From the NCBI GenBank assembly GCA_002363955.1, contig DEXE01000007.1, forward strand, positions 332,949 through 375,851: 42,903 nucleotides of DNA, in the 5' to 3' direction. The position numbers and the translations under genes are program-made. The DNA comes from Methylophaga sp. UBA3192. GTDB lineage: Bacteria > Pseudomonadota > Gammaproteobacteria > Nitrosococcales > Methylophagaceae. Shown one piece after another: positions 25,545-35,275 of the stretch (the first letter of the stretch is position 1; each line of letters opens with the position of its first letter). The notes below the pieces were generated by a model. That model did no database searches, was not told the origin of the DNA, and saw only the letters and a program-made list of their open reading frames with translations.

Positions 25545-25554
25545 CTCTTAACTT

Positions 25555-25597
25555 AAAAAAGCCGCTGTCTTGTCTCTCAAGGCAGCGGCTTTTTTTT
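25555..25597 (+). terminator. Intrinsic terminator after the membrane cytochrome gene
   Basis: GCCGCTGTCTT (25561-25571) pairs with AAGGCAGCGGC (25579-25589) through 11 bp including one G-U pair, with a 7-nt loop. A-runs to the left and eight T's to the right allow action in both directions. The T-run touches the left end of the TA-flanked repeat element. Confidence 0.9.
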
Positions 25598-25864
25598 AGG
25601 GCTTGTTTATCTTTCATATCCACCACTGCTGGCGGCTATTTTTGTGTCCGACAAGGCGGAAAGCACTCCGTGTAGCCATACTACATAAGTGATTGACAAC
25701 GCAGGCGGGCGCAAAAATAGTCCCAGCCCTTCGGGTTGTGACTGAAAAAGCGCCACTCTGCGTTACTCGTCACTTATTTAGAATTATAAAAGGCGCTCCT
25801 CGTGCCTTGATTGACGCTTTTTCAGCTCACAACAGAGGCGGAGATGAAAGATAAACAAGCCCTA
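25597..25864. mobile_element. MITE-like element with 21-bp perfect terminal inverted repeats including flanking TA
   Basis: TAGGGCTTGTTTATCTTTCAT (25597-25617) is repeated exactly in inverse at 25844-25864. Without the outer TA pairs the element is 264 bp (25599-25862). TA at both ends fits a TA target duplication as made by Tc1/mariner-IS630-type transposases. Inside are two further inverted repeats: CTATTTTTG/CAAAAATAG (25637-25645 / 25713-25721), and GTTGTGA-CTGAAAAAGCG (25735-25752) against CGCTTTTTCAGCTCACAAC (25815-25833). There is no open frame of note. Transposase type is inferred from ends only. It fills most of the 335-bp gap 25545-25879. Confidence 0.75.
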
Positions 25865-25879
25865 GCTGTAAATTTCTGA

Positions 25880-27769
25880 CTAGGCGTTTTGCAATGCCTC
25901 CAGCTTTTCCCATTTATCAAAAGTCGCTTCCAGCTGCTTCTCTAAATCGGCCATTTGCTTTTGGGTTTCTTTAATTTTCTTAGCATCCTGTTGATAAAAG
26001 TCTGCTGCCGACATTTTTTCGGTTAACGCTGCAATTTGTTGTTCAAGTTTTTCAATTTCTAACGGCAAAGCTTTCAGATCCAGTTGTTGCTGATAGGTTA
26101 ATGTCGCCTTTTTCTTAACCGGTTTTGGAGAAGCAGGCTCTAGTCTGACAGCCGGTTTATCCTGCTTAACGGACTGTTGGCGTTGTGCCAGCCAATCGTC
26201 ATAGCCACCGACATATTCACGCACTTGCTGATCTTCATCAAACACAATACAGCTGGTGACCACATTGTTCAGAAAGCTGCGATCATGACTGACCAGCAGC
26301 ATGGTACCGGTAAAGCCCAGTAACAAATCCTCCAGCAATTCCAGGGTTTCAGCATCCAGATCATTGGTCGGTTCATCCAAAACCAGTAAATTTGCGGGCT
26401 GGGTAAACAGTTTGGCCAGTAATAACCGATTACGCTCACCACCGGATAACGCTTTTACCGGGGTTCTGGCCCGATCCGGCGTAAACAGGAAATCCTGCAG
26501 ATAACCAATCACATGTTTTCGGCTACCATTGATTTCAACAAAGTCTCTACCCTGCCCAACGTTGTCAACGACACTGGCTTCCTCATCAAGTTGACTACGT
26601 AATTGATCAAAATAGGCCACCTGCAGATTGGTGCCTAAACGCACTGTTCCGGATTCGGGTTCTGCCCGTCCCAGCAGAATTGACAGTAACGTACTTTTAC
26701 CACAGCCATTGGGTCCGATAATACCAATGCGATCACCGCGCTGAATCACTGTTGAGAAATCTTTAAATAACTGCCGGCCATCAAATGCCTGACTGATATT
26801 CTCAACTTCGACCACCAGCTTGCCACTCCGATCGCCTTCCTGGATTTGCATCGACACATTGCCAAGCACTTCACGACGTTGGCCGCGTTCACGACGCAGT
26901 TTTTCCAACGCCCTCACCCGACCTTCATTACGGGTGCGTCTGGCTTTGATTCCCTGACGGATCCACACTTCTTCCTGGGCCAGCTTTTTATCAAACTGGG
27001 CATTCTGCTCGGCTTCGGCAGACAATAAGGCTTCCCGTTTTTGCAAAAAGCTTTTGTAGTCACCGGGAAAGCTCACCAGTTGCCCACGATCTAACTGCAC
27101 GATACGTGTGGCCAAAGCCTGTAAAAAACTGCGGTCATGGGTAATAAACAATAAGGTGCCGCCGTAACTTTTCAGAAAACCTTCTAGCCAGGTGATAGAG
27201 CTGATATCCAGATGGTTGGTAGGCTCATCGAGTAGTAAGATATCCGGTTGGCGTACCAGTGCCTGAGCCAGAAGAACCCGTCTTTTCATACCACCGGATA
27301 AACTGGAAAACTCAACATCGGCATCCAGCGATAAACGGGAAATAACCGTTTCCACCTGCTGTTCGAGACTCCAGCCATCAACGGCTTCTAATTTATGCTG
27401 GGCTTTTTCCAGCTTGTTGAGTATTTGTTCACTACTATCATGTTGCAGTTGTTGAACAATATGGTGATATTCCACCAGCAAAGGCCCAACTTCACCGAGT
27501 CCATCAGCGACGACATCAAACACACTACCCGCCGTACCAGCAGGAACTTCCTGCTCCAGTCGGGCAATTTTTAACTCCTGCAAACCAACCATTTCACCGC
27601 TATCCGGCGTAATCTCGCCAGCAATGACTTTCATTAATGTGGATTTACCGGCGCCATTGCGGCCAACAAGGCAAACCCGTTCCCCCTTATCGAGCTGAAA
27701 CTCGACTTTATCCAGTAAATTTGGGCCACCATAACTGACGGTCAGCTGTTTTAAAGACAATAATGCCAC
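25880..27769 (-). CDS. uup: ABC-F ATPase Uup
   Basis: Soluble twin-ATPase ABC-F protein; Uup affects precise transposon excision and ribosome-related processes. The start is GTG at 27769 giving MALLSLKQLTVSYGGPNLLD. The 629 residues have the first Walker A GRNGAGKST at 36-44, signature LSGGMKRR, Walker B LLLDEPTNHLD; second Walker A GPNGCGKST, LSGGERNR and LVLDEPTNDLD. A C-terminal coiled coil of about 80 residues (PKPVKKKATLTYQQQLDLKALP onward) is the Uup mark that binds DNA in E. coli. It starts 3 bp after the yheS stop, so the two ABC-F genes form one unit. Confidence 0.94.
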   Translation of the reverse strand: MALLSLKQLTVSYGGPNLLDKVEFQLDKGERVCLVGRNGAGKSTLMKVIAGEITPDSGEMVGLQELKIARLEQEVPAGTAGSVFDVVADGLGEVGPLLVEYHHIVQQLQHDSSEQILNKLEKAQHKLEAVDGWSLEQQVETVISRLSLDADVEFSSLSGGMKRRVLLAQALVRQPDILLLDEPTNHLDISSITWLEGFLKSYGGTLLFITHDRSFLQALATRIVQLDRGQLVSFPGDYKSFLQKREALLSAEAEQNAQFDKKLAQEEVWIRQGIKARRTRNEGRVRALEKLRRERGQRREVLGNVSMQIQEGDRSGKLVVEVENISQAFDGRQLFKDFSTVIQRGDRIGIIGPNGCGKSTLLSILLGRAEPESGTVRLGTNLQVAYFDQLRSQLDEEASVVDNVGQGRDFVEINGSRKHVIGYLQDFLFTPDRARTPVKALSGGERNRLLLAKLFTQPANLLVLDEPTNDLDAETLELLEDLLLGFTGTMLLVSHDRSFLNNVVTSCIVFDEDQQVREYVGGYDDWLAQRQQSVKQDKPAVRLEPASPKPVKKKATLTYQQQLDLKALPLEIEKLEQQIAALTEKMSAADFYQQDAKKIKETQKQMADLEKQLEATFDKWEKLEALQNA

Positions 27770-27772
27770 GGA

Positions 27773-29665
27773 TTAAACCTCTGCAGTTTCTGCGTTTTCG
27801 AGTATTTCACTGGCATCAAGCCAGTCCATTTCAGCCTGCTCCAATGCAGACTTGGTTGCTGCTTGCTGTTGCAACAAGGTCTTCAGTTTTTCTTTATTCG
27901 CCATCTCATACAGTGAGGTATCAGCCAGCAAACCTTCAATTTTGGCTAACTCTGCATTCAGCTTATCAAGCACCTGCTCGGCTTTTTTGACCTGATTTCG
28001 CAAAGGCTGTAATTTTTGCCGTTGCTGTGCAGCGGCCTGACGGTCTAATTTTTTAGTGTTGTTACCAAGCGTATTTTTTTCGATGTCATTACTACTATCC
28101 CGGCCAAGTCTTAACTGACGATAGTCATCCAAATCGCCGTCAAATACCGTTGCCTTGCCATCCGCCACCAGCCATAAATCGTCTGTGACATTACGCAAAA
28201 AATACCGATCATGGGAAACAACAACCAGTGCCCCTTCAAATTCCTGCAACGCCATATTCAGTGCCAGACGCATCTCTAAATCAAGGTGGTTGGTCGGCTC
28301 ATCCAGCAATAACAGGGCTGGTCGCTGATAAACTAATAAAGCCAGGACAAGACGCGCTTTCTCGCCGCCGGAAAACGGAGCGACGGGCTCCAGAGCGGTA
28401 TCACCATTAAACCCAAAACCACCCAGAAAGTTACGGCAGTCCTGTTCGGTTGCCATGGGATCCAACCGCTGCAAATGATTTAAGGCACTATCCTCTGGCC
28501 GTAACTGTTCCAGCTGATGCTGAGCAAAATAGCCAATAACAATATCTTTACCTTCACGGCGTTTGCCAGTCAATGGTTGCAGCTCACCCGCAATCAGCTT
28601 GATTAGCGTGGACTTACCGGCACCGTTCGGCCCCAACAGCCCGATGCGATCGCCGGGCGCAAGGTTAAGCTTGATATTGTCAATTAACGGCGTTTGCTGA
28701 TAACCAACACTGGCTTTATCCAGCGCTAAAATTGGCGTGGTTAAACGCCGTGGTTGAAAAAAACTGAAATGAAACGGCGAATCCACATGCGCAGGGGCAA
28801 TCTTTTCCATACGTTCCAATGCCTTGATACGACTTTGTGCCTGCTTGGCTTTAGTCGCTTTGGCTTTGAAACGATTCACAAAGTCACGGATATGCGCAAT
28901 TTCAGATTGCTGTTTCTGATAAGCGGATTGTTGATTGGCCAGATGCTCGGCGCGTGCTACTTCAAAGTCCGAATAATTACCGGTATACAATTTAATGCGT
29001 TGCTGTTCTATATGGGCAATCTGCGTAACGACCCGATCCAGAAACTCACGGTCGTGCGAAATAACCAGCAGGGTTCCACTATAACTGCGTAACCATTCTT
29101 CCAACCAATATACGGCTTCAAGATCCAGATGGTTAGTGGGTTCATCCAGCAGCAGCAAGTCACTACGGCACATTAATGCCTGAGCAAGATTAAGTCGCAT
29201 ACGCCAGCCACCGGAAAATGTAGTGACGGCATTTTCCTGCTGATCAGCACTGAATCCTAGTCCATGAAGCAGTTTTGCCGCCCGACTGCGTGCTGTATAA
29301 CCATCAATCAACCCTAATTTATCATGTAGCTGAGTTTGCAGATGGCCATCATTGGTTTGTTCTGCTTGTGTCAATTGTGTCAGCAACTGGTTAAGTTCTG
29401 CATCACCCTGCAACACATAATCAATTGCCGGTATATTAACCGCAGGGGTTTCCTGCGCGACATGCGCAATCACCCATGACTCAGGTAGAGTCAGGTCACC
29501 GCTGTCAGCGTGTATTTCATTCCGAATCATCGCAAATAAACTGGATTTACCCGTGCCATTAGCACCGGTCAAACCTACACGTTGCCCCGGATGAATCACC
29601 AGGTTGGCCGCTTCAAACAGCAACCGTGGTCCGCGACGTAAAGAAAGTTGGCTAAGATTTATCAT
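27773..29665 (-). CDS. yheS: ABC-F ATPase YheS
   Basis: Soluble ABC-F protein, predicted ribosome-associated translation factor. The ATG giving MINLSQLSLRRGPRLLFEA is chosen because it aligns with E. coli YheS; the open frame extends nine codons upstream. The 630 residues have Walker A GANGTGKSS at 34-42, FSGGWRMRLNLAQAL, LLLDEPTNHLD, the linker with FKAKATKAKQAQSRIKALERME, the second Walker A GPNGAGKST, FSGGEKARL and LLLDEPTNHLD, then a C-terminal coiled coil. Similarity to YheS runs along the whole length. It is upstream of uup by 3 bp. Confidence 0.93.
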   Translation of the reverse strand: MINLSQLSLRRGPRLLFEAANLVIHPGQRVGLTGANGTGKSSLFAMIRNEIHADSGDLTLPESWVIAHVAQETPAVNIPAIDYVLQGDAELNQLLTQLTQAEQTNDGHLQTQLHDKLGLIDGYTARSRAAKLLHGLGFSADQQENAVTTFSGGWRMRLNLAQALMCRSDLLLLDEPTNHLDLEAVYWLEEWLRSYSGTLLVISHDREFLDRVVTQIAHIEQQRIKLYTGNYSDFEVARAEHLANQQSAYQKQQSEIAHIRDFVNRFKAKATKAKQAQSRIKALERMEKIAPAHVDSPFHFSFFQPRRLTTPILALDKASVGYQQTPLIDNIKLNLAPGDRIGLLGPNGAGKSTLIKLIAGELQPLTGKRREGKDIVIGYFAQHQLEQLRPEDSALNHLQRLDPMATEQDCRNFLGGFGFNGDTALEPVAPFSGGEKARLVLALLVYQRPALLLLDEPTNHLDLEMRLALNMALQEFEGALVVVSHDRYFLRNVTDDLWLVADGKATVFDGDLDDYRQLRLGRDSSNDIEKNTLGNNTKKLDRQAAAQQRQKLQPLRNQVKKAEQVLDKLNAELAKIEGLLADTSLYEMANKEKLKTLLQQQAATKSALEQAEMDWLDASEILENAETAEV

Positions 29666-29729
29666 GGCGCGAATTGTATCAAGCCTGCCCATCGGCTGTA
29701 TTGGAGAAATCTCTGTTACACAACAAAAT

Positions 29730-30428
29730 TCAATCTGATGACAACTTGACCGAAGCAGGTAACTGCCAATCTATGGGCGTTTGACCGTGCTGTTGTAAAT
29801 ACTCGTTAGCCCGACTGAAATGTTTGCATCCCAGAAATCCGCGGTGTGCTGACAGCGGTGAGGGATGGGGTGCTTTTAAAACCAGATGTCGTTGGCCGTC
29901 AATGGCCGCCCCTTTTTTCTGCGCATAACTGCCCCACAACATAAATACGACATGGTCGCGTTGCTTATTAACCAGACTGATCACCCTATCCGTAAACTGT
30001 TCCCAGCCTTTCCCCTGATGCGCATTCGCCTGACCGTGCTCCACGGTTAACACAGCATTGAGCAGCAAAACGCCTTGCCTGGCCCAGGCTTCCAGATAGC
30101 CATGTTTGGGGGGAATAATCTCCAGATCATTATTCAGTTCTTTATAGATATTCCTTAAGGAAGGCGGAATAGCCATGCCCGGCTTTACCGAAAAACATAA
30201 ACCATGTGCCTGATCTGGCTGGTGATAGGGATCCTGACCGAGGATCACGACTTTTACCTGTGATAATGGTGTCGTTTCCAACGCATGAAACCAATTGGAC
30301 GAATGTGGATATATCACCTTATGTTGTGCTTTTTGCTGCTGTAAAAATGCTTTTAACTGCTGCATATAAGGCTGATCAAATTCATACTCAAGTAAAGCCT
30401 GCCATTCCGGCGCTTTTTGCAAAGCCAT
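29730..30428 (-). CDS. ung: Uracil-DNA glycosylase
   Basis: Removes uracil from DNA (family 1 UDG), starting base excision repair. The 232 residues are the normal length. GQDPYH at 64-69 holds the catalytic Asp D66; the uracil-binding LLLNAVLTVEHGQANAHQGKGWEQFTD segment and the HPSPLSAHRGFLGCKHFSRAN leucine/His loop are intact. It is transcribed the same way as yheS-uup but is separated from yheS by 64 bp. Also present in the window is another repair glycosylase, MutY, but not nearby. Confidence 0.97.
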   Translation of the reverse strand: MALQKAPEWQALLEYEFDQPYMQQLKAFLQQQKAQHKVIYPHSSNWFHALETTPLSQVKVVILGQDPYHQPDQAHGLCFSVKPGMAIPPSLRNIYKELNNDLEIIPPKHGYLEAWARQGVLLLNAVLTVEHGQANAHQGKGWEQFTDRVISLVNKQRDHVVFMLWGSYAQKKGAAIDGQRHLVLKAPHPSPLSAHRGFLGCKHFSRANEYLQQHGQTPIDWQLPASVKLSSD

Positions 30429-30654
30429 TTTCGCTTCCCGCTATTTAAAACCACATCATACTTATTTTGTTTTTATCCCTCATCATTGCAACTCAAATAT
30501 AAACTTACCAGTCAGATGCAATTAGTTTGTCGATATTTGTTAAACCAGCTTTTAAGACTGATAGACAATATCTATAGTTACTGTTATTTTCAGTAGATAC
30601 CATTTGCAGTCACTAACTGATTGTCGCAAGAGTATCTATATACAAGGAATCGCG

Positions 30655-31704
30655 ATGGATAATAACGCCAATGTTTTAATCGTCGATGACGTCCCTGACA
30701 ATATTCAGGTGGCCATGAATTTTCTTAAGGAAGAGCCCTATAATCTTTCTTTTGCCACTCGCGGTCCAGAAGCACTCGCTTTGATGCGAACGCATGAATA
30801 TGACCTGATTCTGCTTGATATCATGATGCCGGAAATGGATGGCTACGAGGTTTGCCGACGTATAAAGGCAGAACCCCGACTTCAGGATATCCCCATTATC
30901 TTTGTCACGGCCAAAGTTGATGTCGACTCTATCAGTCAGGGCTTTCAGGCCGGAGCAGTGGATTACCTGTGTAAACCGTTTCACGCCGAAGAGCTGCTGG
31001 CCAGAGTCAACACCCATCTCACGTTATATCGTGCTAAAAAACTGCTGCAGCAAAACAATCTGTCTCTGCAGCAAAAATACGAATTAAATCAGCAACGGTT
31101 AATGACCGAACTGGAACAAAACCAGCTGGAAATGATTTACGTATTAACCGAACTGATGGAATCGACTTCCGATGAAACTGGCAAACATATCCGCCGGGTT
31201 GCCGAATGCTCCAGATTACTGGCGTTGTATCACGAAAGTCTGACCGATGAGGATGCCGATATTCTGTTTCATGCCGCACCGATGCATGATATTGGCAAAA
31301 TCACCATTCCCCATTCCATATTGCATAAACCGGGCAAACTCACTGAAGACGAATTTGCCATTATGAAAACCCACACCACCCGAGCCTATAAAATTCTTGA
31401 TAATTCAAAACGTAAATACACCAAAGCTGCCGCCATCATCGCTCACCAACACCATGAGAAATGGGATGGATCCGGTTATCCTCAGGGTTTAAAAGGTCAG
31501 GACATACATATTTATGGCCGAATTGTTGGGTTGATTGATGTCTTTGATGCTTTGTTACACAAGCGGGTTTATAAAGATGCCTGGCCATTAGATGCCACCA
31601 TTGATTACATCAGGACACATAGCAGTAGCCAGTTTGATCCCTATCTGGTGAACCTGCTAATGGAACACATTGATGAATTTGTTGCGATTGCCGATCAAAA
31701 CTAA
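30655..31704 (+). CDS. Response regulator with HD-GYP output domain (RpfG-type)
   Basis: A predicted cyclic di-GMP phosphodiesterase switched by phosphorylation. The ATG at 30655 (AAGGA 6 nt before) gives MDNNANVLIVDDVPDN; the frame continues upstream to 30604 without family similarity. The receiver domain covers 6-122, with acid pocket DD (11-12), phosphoacceptor D55 (LLDIMMP), T85 and K108 (YLCKPF). A coiled linker (125-160) leads to HD-GYP at about 160-349: ETGKHIRRVAE, HD at 211-212 in MHDIGKITIP, HHEKWDGSGYPQGLKG with GYP at 274-276. All catalytic motifs are present, so the enzyme should be active. It overlaps the hybrid kinase by 32 nt, so the two are a cognate pair. Confidence 0.93.
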   Translation: MDNNANVLIVDDVPDNIQVAMNFLKEEPYNLSFATRGPEALALMRTHEYDLILLDIMMPEMDGYEVCRRIKAEPRLQDIPIIFVTAKVDVDSISQGFQAGAVDYLCKPFHAEELLARVNTHLTLYRAKKLLQQNNLSLQQKYELNQQRLMTELEQNQLEMIYVLTELMESTSDETGKHIRRVAECSRLLALYHESLTDEDADILFHAAPMHDIGKITIPHSILHKPGKLTEDEFAIMKTHTTRAYKILDNSKRKYTKAAAIIAHQHHEKWDGSGYPQGLKGQDIHIYGRIVGLIDVFDALLHKRVYKDAWPLDATIDYIRTHSSSQFDPYLVNLLMEHIDEFVAIADQN

Positions 31705-34700
31705 CTGGTTGCTATTGCTTGCTCTGCTGTTCATCAGTTGCCGCTTGTCGGCACTGACTTTCACCGAAGAAGAACAGGCATGGATAGCTGACAACCCAGA
31801 AATCCAACTCGGCGCAGACTTCAGTTGGGCACCTTATGATTTTCTGAATGACCAAGGCGAACATGATGGCATAGCGGCTGATGTATTGAAGCTTGTCAGT
31901 GAAAAAAGTGGCCTGAAAATTGCCGTTCAGCCAGATGTATGGGCTAACACCATGGAAAAAATGCGTGCCGGCGAGTTAATGGGATTGAGCTGCGCAGCCG
32001 CTACCGAGGCAAGACAGGAGTTTCTCTTCTTTTCAAAACCCTATGTCAGTCTTTCACTGGGCATTATTGTCCAGAAGCAGCGCGATGATATTCAATCAAT
32101 GGATGATTTGATTGGGCTTAAAGTCGCTGTAAATAAAGACTCCTATCTGCATAACTGGCTGAAAATCCATTACCCGGACTTGGCGCTGGTGTTGACTGAC
32201 TCAAACGATGATTCGCTGGAAGCGGTTTCCTTTTCCAGAGCCGATGCCTATATCGGTAATATCGCAGTGGCAACCAACGTAATCAAACAACGTTATCTTT
32301 CCAATCTCAAAGTGGTCGCCAAAGTGCCCAATCTGACCACCGACACATCTGTTGCCATTGATAAACGTTATCCGCTGCTACACAGCATTATTGAAAAATC
32401 GTTATCGGCAATTACCGCGGCCGAAAAACAGCAGATCATTGATAAATGGTATGCCGTTGTCAGTGATAGCAGTGCATTTGAAGTATTGCCGTTTGAGCAG
32501 AGTCGACTCGAATTAACCGACAACGAACAGCAATGGATAAAAGATAACCCGATTGTCAGAATCGGTGTAGACCCTTATTGGCCACCTTTTGATTTTATAG
32601 ACAAAAATGGTGAGCACAGTGGTATCAGCGCTGATTATTTTCAACTTATCAGCAAGCAAACGGGTCTGCAGTTTCAACTTGAACCCAATGCGGACTGGCA
32701 ATCTGTCATTGAAGCGGCACAAAGCCGTGAAATAGATCTTATTGTGGCTCTTTCACGTAATACATTTCGTGAAACATTTCTCGACATGTCCATTCCGTAT
32801 CTGGATTACCCACTGGCCATGGCCACAACGAAATTCGGTCATCTCAGCAGTCTGAGTGAATTCAACAATAAACCTGTCGGCGTGGTAAAAGGCTATTTTG
32901 CCGAGTCGATTTTACTGGCCTACTATCCGGAAATTGACATCATCTATGTACCCTCTGTGCGTGATGGACTGGCGATGTTGGCGGCGGAAGAGATTGATGG
33001 TTATTTTGACATTCTTCCCACCATCACCTACAACGCCAGCCAGTCGGGTTTGACTCATCTGAATACCAGTATTGTCCGGGAGTACTCCTCAGCCTTACAT
33101 GTAGGTATAGTCAAGGATCAGCCCGAACTTTTATCGATAATCAATAAAGCGATCACAGCCATCACAGAAGATGAAAAACGAGCCATCGACCAACGCTGGA
33201 TGTCGGTTAATACGATTGAACGCACCAATTACACACTACTGATACAGGTCGCATCTGTCCTGCTGATTTTCCTGCTTGCCACTATCTACTGGAACCGTCG
33301 CTTACGTACTGAAGTCAATAAACGGCTTATTTCCGAACAGCAGCTCCGGGAAAGTGAAACCCAGCTATTTCATCTGATTAATGTGATGCCGATGAGCCTC
33401 ATGGTAACGTCGGCCATAGATGGCAGTATTCTGCTGGCGAACAAGTATTGTCATAAAGAACTGGGTTTTACCGCCGATCAGCAGAAAACATTAAAAGTTC
33501 AGGATTTTTATGCTGATATTTCTCAACGCGATGATGTACAGGCAAAACTTGCTTCTGCAGGCGAAATCAATGGTGAAATGGTCAACATAAGAAGCCGGAA
33601 TGGTCAGCTTATTCAGGGCCTGTTTTCAATCATTTCCATTCAGTATCAGGGCAAACCGGCTTTTCTCGGCTTTTATCTTAATATGGATGAACGAATTGCG
33701 CTGGAAAATTCACTGAAAGAGGCCAAGAGCCATGCAGAAGCAGCAAATCTGGCCAAATCGCAATTTCTCGCCAATATGAGTCATGAAATCCGAACCCCGA
33801 TGAATGCTATTCTGGGGTTTACCGAGCTGCTGGACGAACAGGTCACCGAACCCAGACTCAAATCCTTTATTAAAACCATTCGCAGTGCGGGCAATACACT
33901 GTTGCTGCTGATCAACGATATTCTTGATTTATCGAAAATTGAAGCCGGCAAACTGATTCTGAATAAAACGGCGACTGATCCACACCAGTTGTTTGATGAG
34001 ATAGCCAATATGTTTATTCTGCAAATCCGTAATAAGGATTTAGCCTTGCATTTAGATATTGACCCACAGTTGCCTCACGGCCTGCTACTGGATGCCACCC
34101 GTCTCAGACAAGTCCTGTTCAATTTAATCAGCAATGCCGTCAAATTCACTGAGACAGGACATGTTCGTATTCATGTGCACGCCGATAATGTCGATGATCA
34201 TCTGAGTAAGCTGGATTTACATATCCGGGTTGAAGATACCGGGATTGGTATTCCCGAAGCTGAGATTGAACATATTTTTGAAATATTCGCCCAGCAATCT
34301 GGTCAGGATGTTCGTAAATATGGAGGTACGGGCCTTGGTTTATCAATCACCCGCCGATTGATAGAAATGATGGGGGGTCAAATCCATCTGCAGAGTAACA
34401 GCGGTGAAGGTTCGGTATTCAGTATTGACTTGCCCGGGATCGATATTGCCGCCATGGCCAGTGACAAACTCCGGCAACAGGCTTTGGCATTTGATGCCAG
34501 TCGCATACGTTTTGAGCCGGCGCATATGCTGATCGTCGATGACGTCGAACATAACCGTGAGTTGATTCGACAACACTTTATCAACAGTAACATTCAGACC
34601 AGTGAAGCTGAAAATGGCCAGCAGGCCGTTGAGTTTGTTGAAAATAATTCAGTGGACCTGGTGTTGATGGATATCCGAATGCCCGTGATGGATGGCTATG

Positions 34701-35203
34701 AAGCTGCCCAGAAAATAAAGGGCTTTAGTCCCGATCTACCTGTAGTCGCACTGACTGCTTCGGTAATGAAAGATGCCTACGAACAGGATAAACTGGAGCA
34801 TTTTGATGCCTACTTGCGTAAACCGGTTTTACGCAATGAGCTGTTTCATGCCTTAAGTGTATTTCTAGATTACCAGACAATGGAAGTTGAAGTGACCGCA
34901 ACAGCTCAGCAGAATTGGTCACAGTTAAACAAGCAGCAACTGATGTCCCTGTTGAAGCATTTTCAAACTGATATTGATGAAATCTGGCGTATGGCCACAA
35001 AAAGTAACAGCATGACTGATATTAAGCATTTTGCCCACGCAATTGCCAGACTGGCAGGTAGTTACCAGATTGACACTCTGGATCGCTATGCCAGCCAGTT
35101 ACTGGAACGCATTGATGCGTTTGATATCGAAGGCATGCAGATATTGCTAAAACAATTCCCTTCAATGTGTTCCGACATACAACAGGTGATACGGGCCACT
35201 TGA
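31673..35203 (+). CDS. BvgS/EvgS-type hybrid sensor histidine kinase
   Basis: A 1176-residue unorthodox inner-membrane kinase. From the ATG at 31673 (GGA 8 nt before; a TTG lies one codon earlier): signal/anchor MNLLRLPIKTNWLLLLALLFISC; two tandem periplasmic SBP_bac_3 (Venus flytrap) domains at about 30-260 and 275-505, each opening with the NPxxxxGxDxxWxPxDF pattern; a membrane helix near 515-535; a PAS-like domain near 560-680; HisKA with H704 (NMSHEIRTPMNAIL); HATPase_c with NAVKFTETGHV, DTGIGIPE and GTGLGLSI; receiver domain with D1000 (LMDIRMPVMDGYEA); and a C-terminal Hpt domain with H1122 (AHAIARLAGSY). The overlap with the HD-GYP gene makes that regulator the likely phosphate acceptor. 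Flytrap ligands (amino acids, nicotinate-like or other small molecules) are unknown. Confidence 0.93.
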   Translation: MNLLRLPIKTNWLLLLALLFISCRLSALTFTEEEQAWIADNPEIQLGADFSWAPYDFLNDQGEHDGIAADVLKLVSEKSGLKIAVQPDVWANTMEKMRAGELMGLSCAAATEARQEFLFFSKPYVSLSLGIIVQKQRDDIQSMDDLIGLKVAVNKDSYLHNWLKIHYPDLALVLTDSNDDSLEAVSFSRADAYIGNIAVATNVIKQRYLSNLKVVAKVPNLTTDTSVAIDKRYPLLHSIIEKSLSAITAAEKQQIIDKWYAVVSDSSAFEVLPFEQSRLELTDNEQQWIKDNPIVRIGVDPYWPPFDFIDKNGEHSGISADYFQLISKQTGLQFQLEPNADWQSVIEAAQSREIDLIVALSRNTFRETFLDMSIPYLDYPLAMATTKFGHLSSLSEFNNKPVGVVKGYFAESILLAYYPEIDIIYVPSVRDGLAMLAAEEIDGYFDILPTITYNASQSGLTHLNTSIVREYSSALHVGIVKDQPELLSIINKAITAITEDEKRAIDQRWMSVNTIERTNYTLLIQVASVLLIFLLATIYWNRRLRTEVNKRLISEQQLRESETQLFHLINVMPMSLMVTSAIDGSILLANKYCHKELGFTADQQKTLKVQDFYADISQRDDVQAKLASAGEINGEMVNIRSRNGQLIQGLFSIISIQYQGKPAFLGFYLNMDERIALENSLKEAKSHAEAANLAKSQFLANMSHEIRTPMNAILGFTELLDEQVTEPRLKSFIKTIRSAGNTLLLLINDILDLSKIEAGKLILNKTATDPHQLFDEIANMFILQIRNKDLALHLDIDPQLPHGLLLDATRLRQVLFNLISNAVKFTETGHVRIHVHADNVDDHLSKLDLHIRVEDTGIGIPEAEIEHIFEIFAQQSGQDVRKYGGTGLGLSITRRLIEMMGGQIHLQSNSGEGSVFSIDLPGIDIAAMASDKLRQQALAFDASRIRFEPAHMLIVDDVEHNRELIRQHFINSNIQTSEAENGQQAVEFVENNSVDLVLMDIRMPVMDGYEAAQKIKGFSPDLPVVALTASVMKDAYEQDKLEHFDAYLRKPVLRNELFHALSVFLDYQTMEVEVTATAQQNWSQLNKQQLMSLLKHFQTDIDEIWRMATKSNSMTDIKHFAHAIARLAGSYQIDTLDRYASQLLERIDAFDIEGMQILLKQFPSMCSDIQQVIRAT

Positions 35204-35275
35204 TCCACCAGACAGGTATGAATTGTTTGGCGATTTTTTATACAATGCCACAACGTTGTAATTAAGAAGAGCAAG

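Noticed and set aside
30429..30654. Promoter and operator sites before the HD-GYP gene
   Set aside because: Several A/T-rich hexamers occur, but no pair has acceptable -35/-10 spacing, so no site is called in this 226-bp gap.
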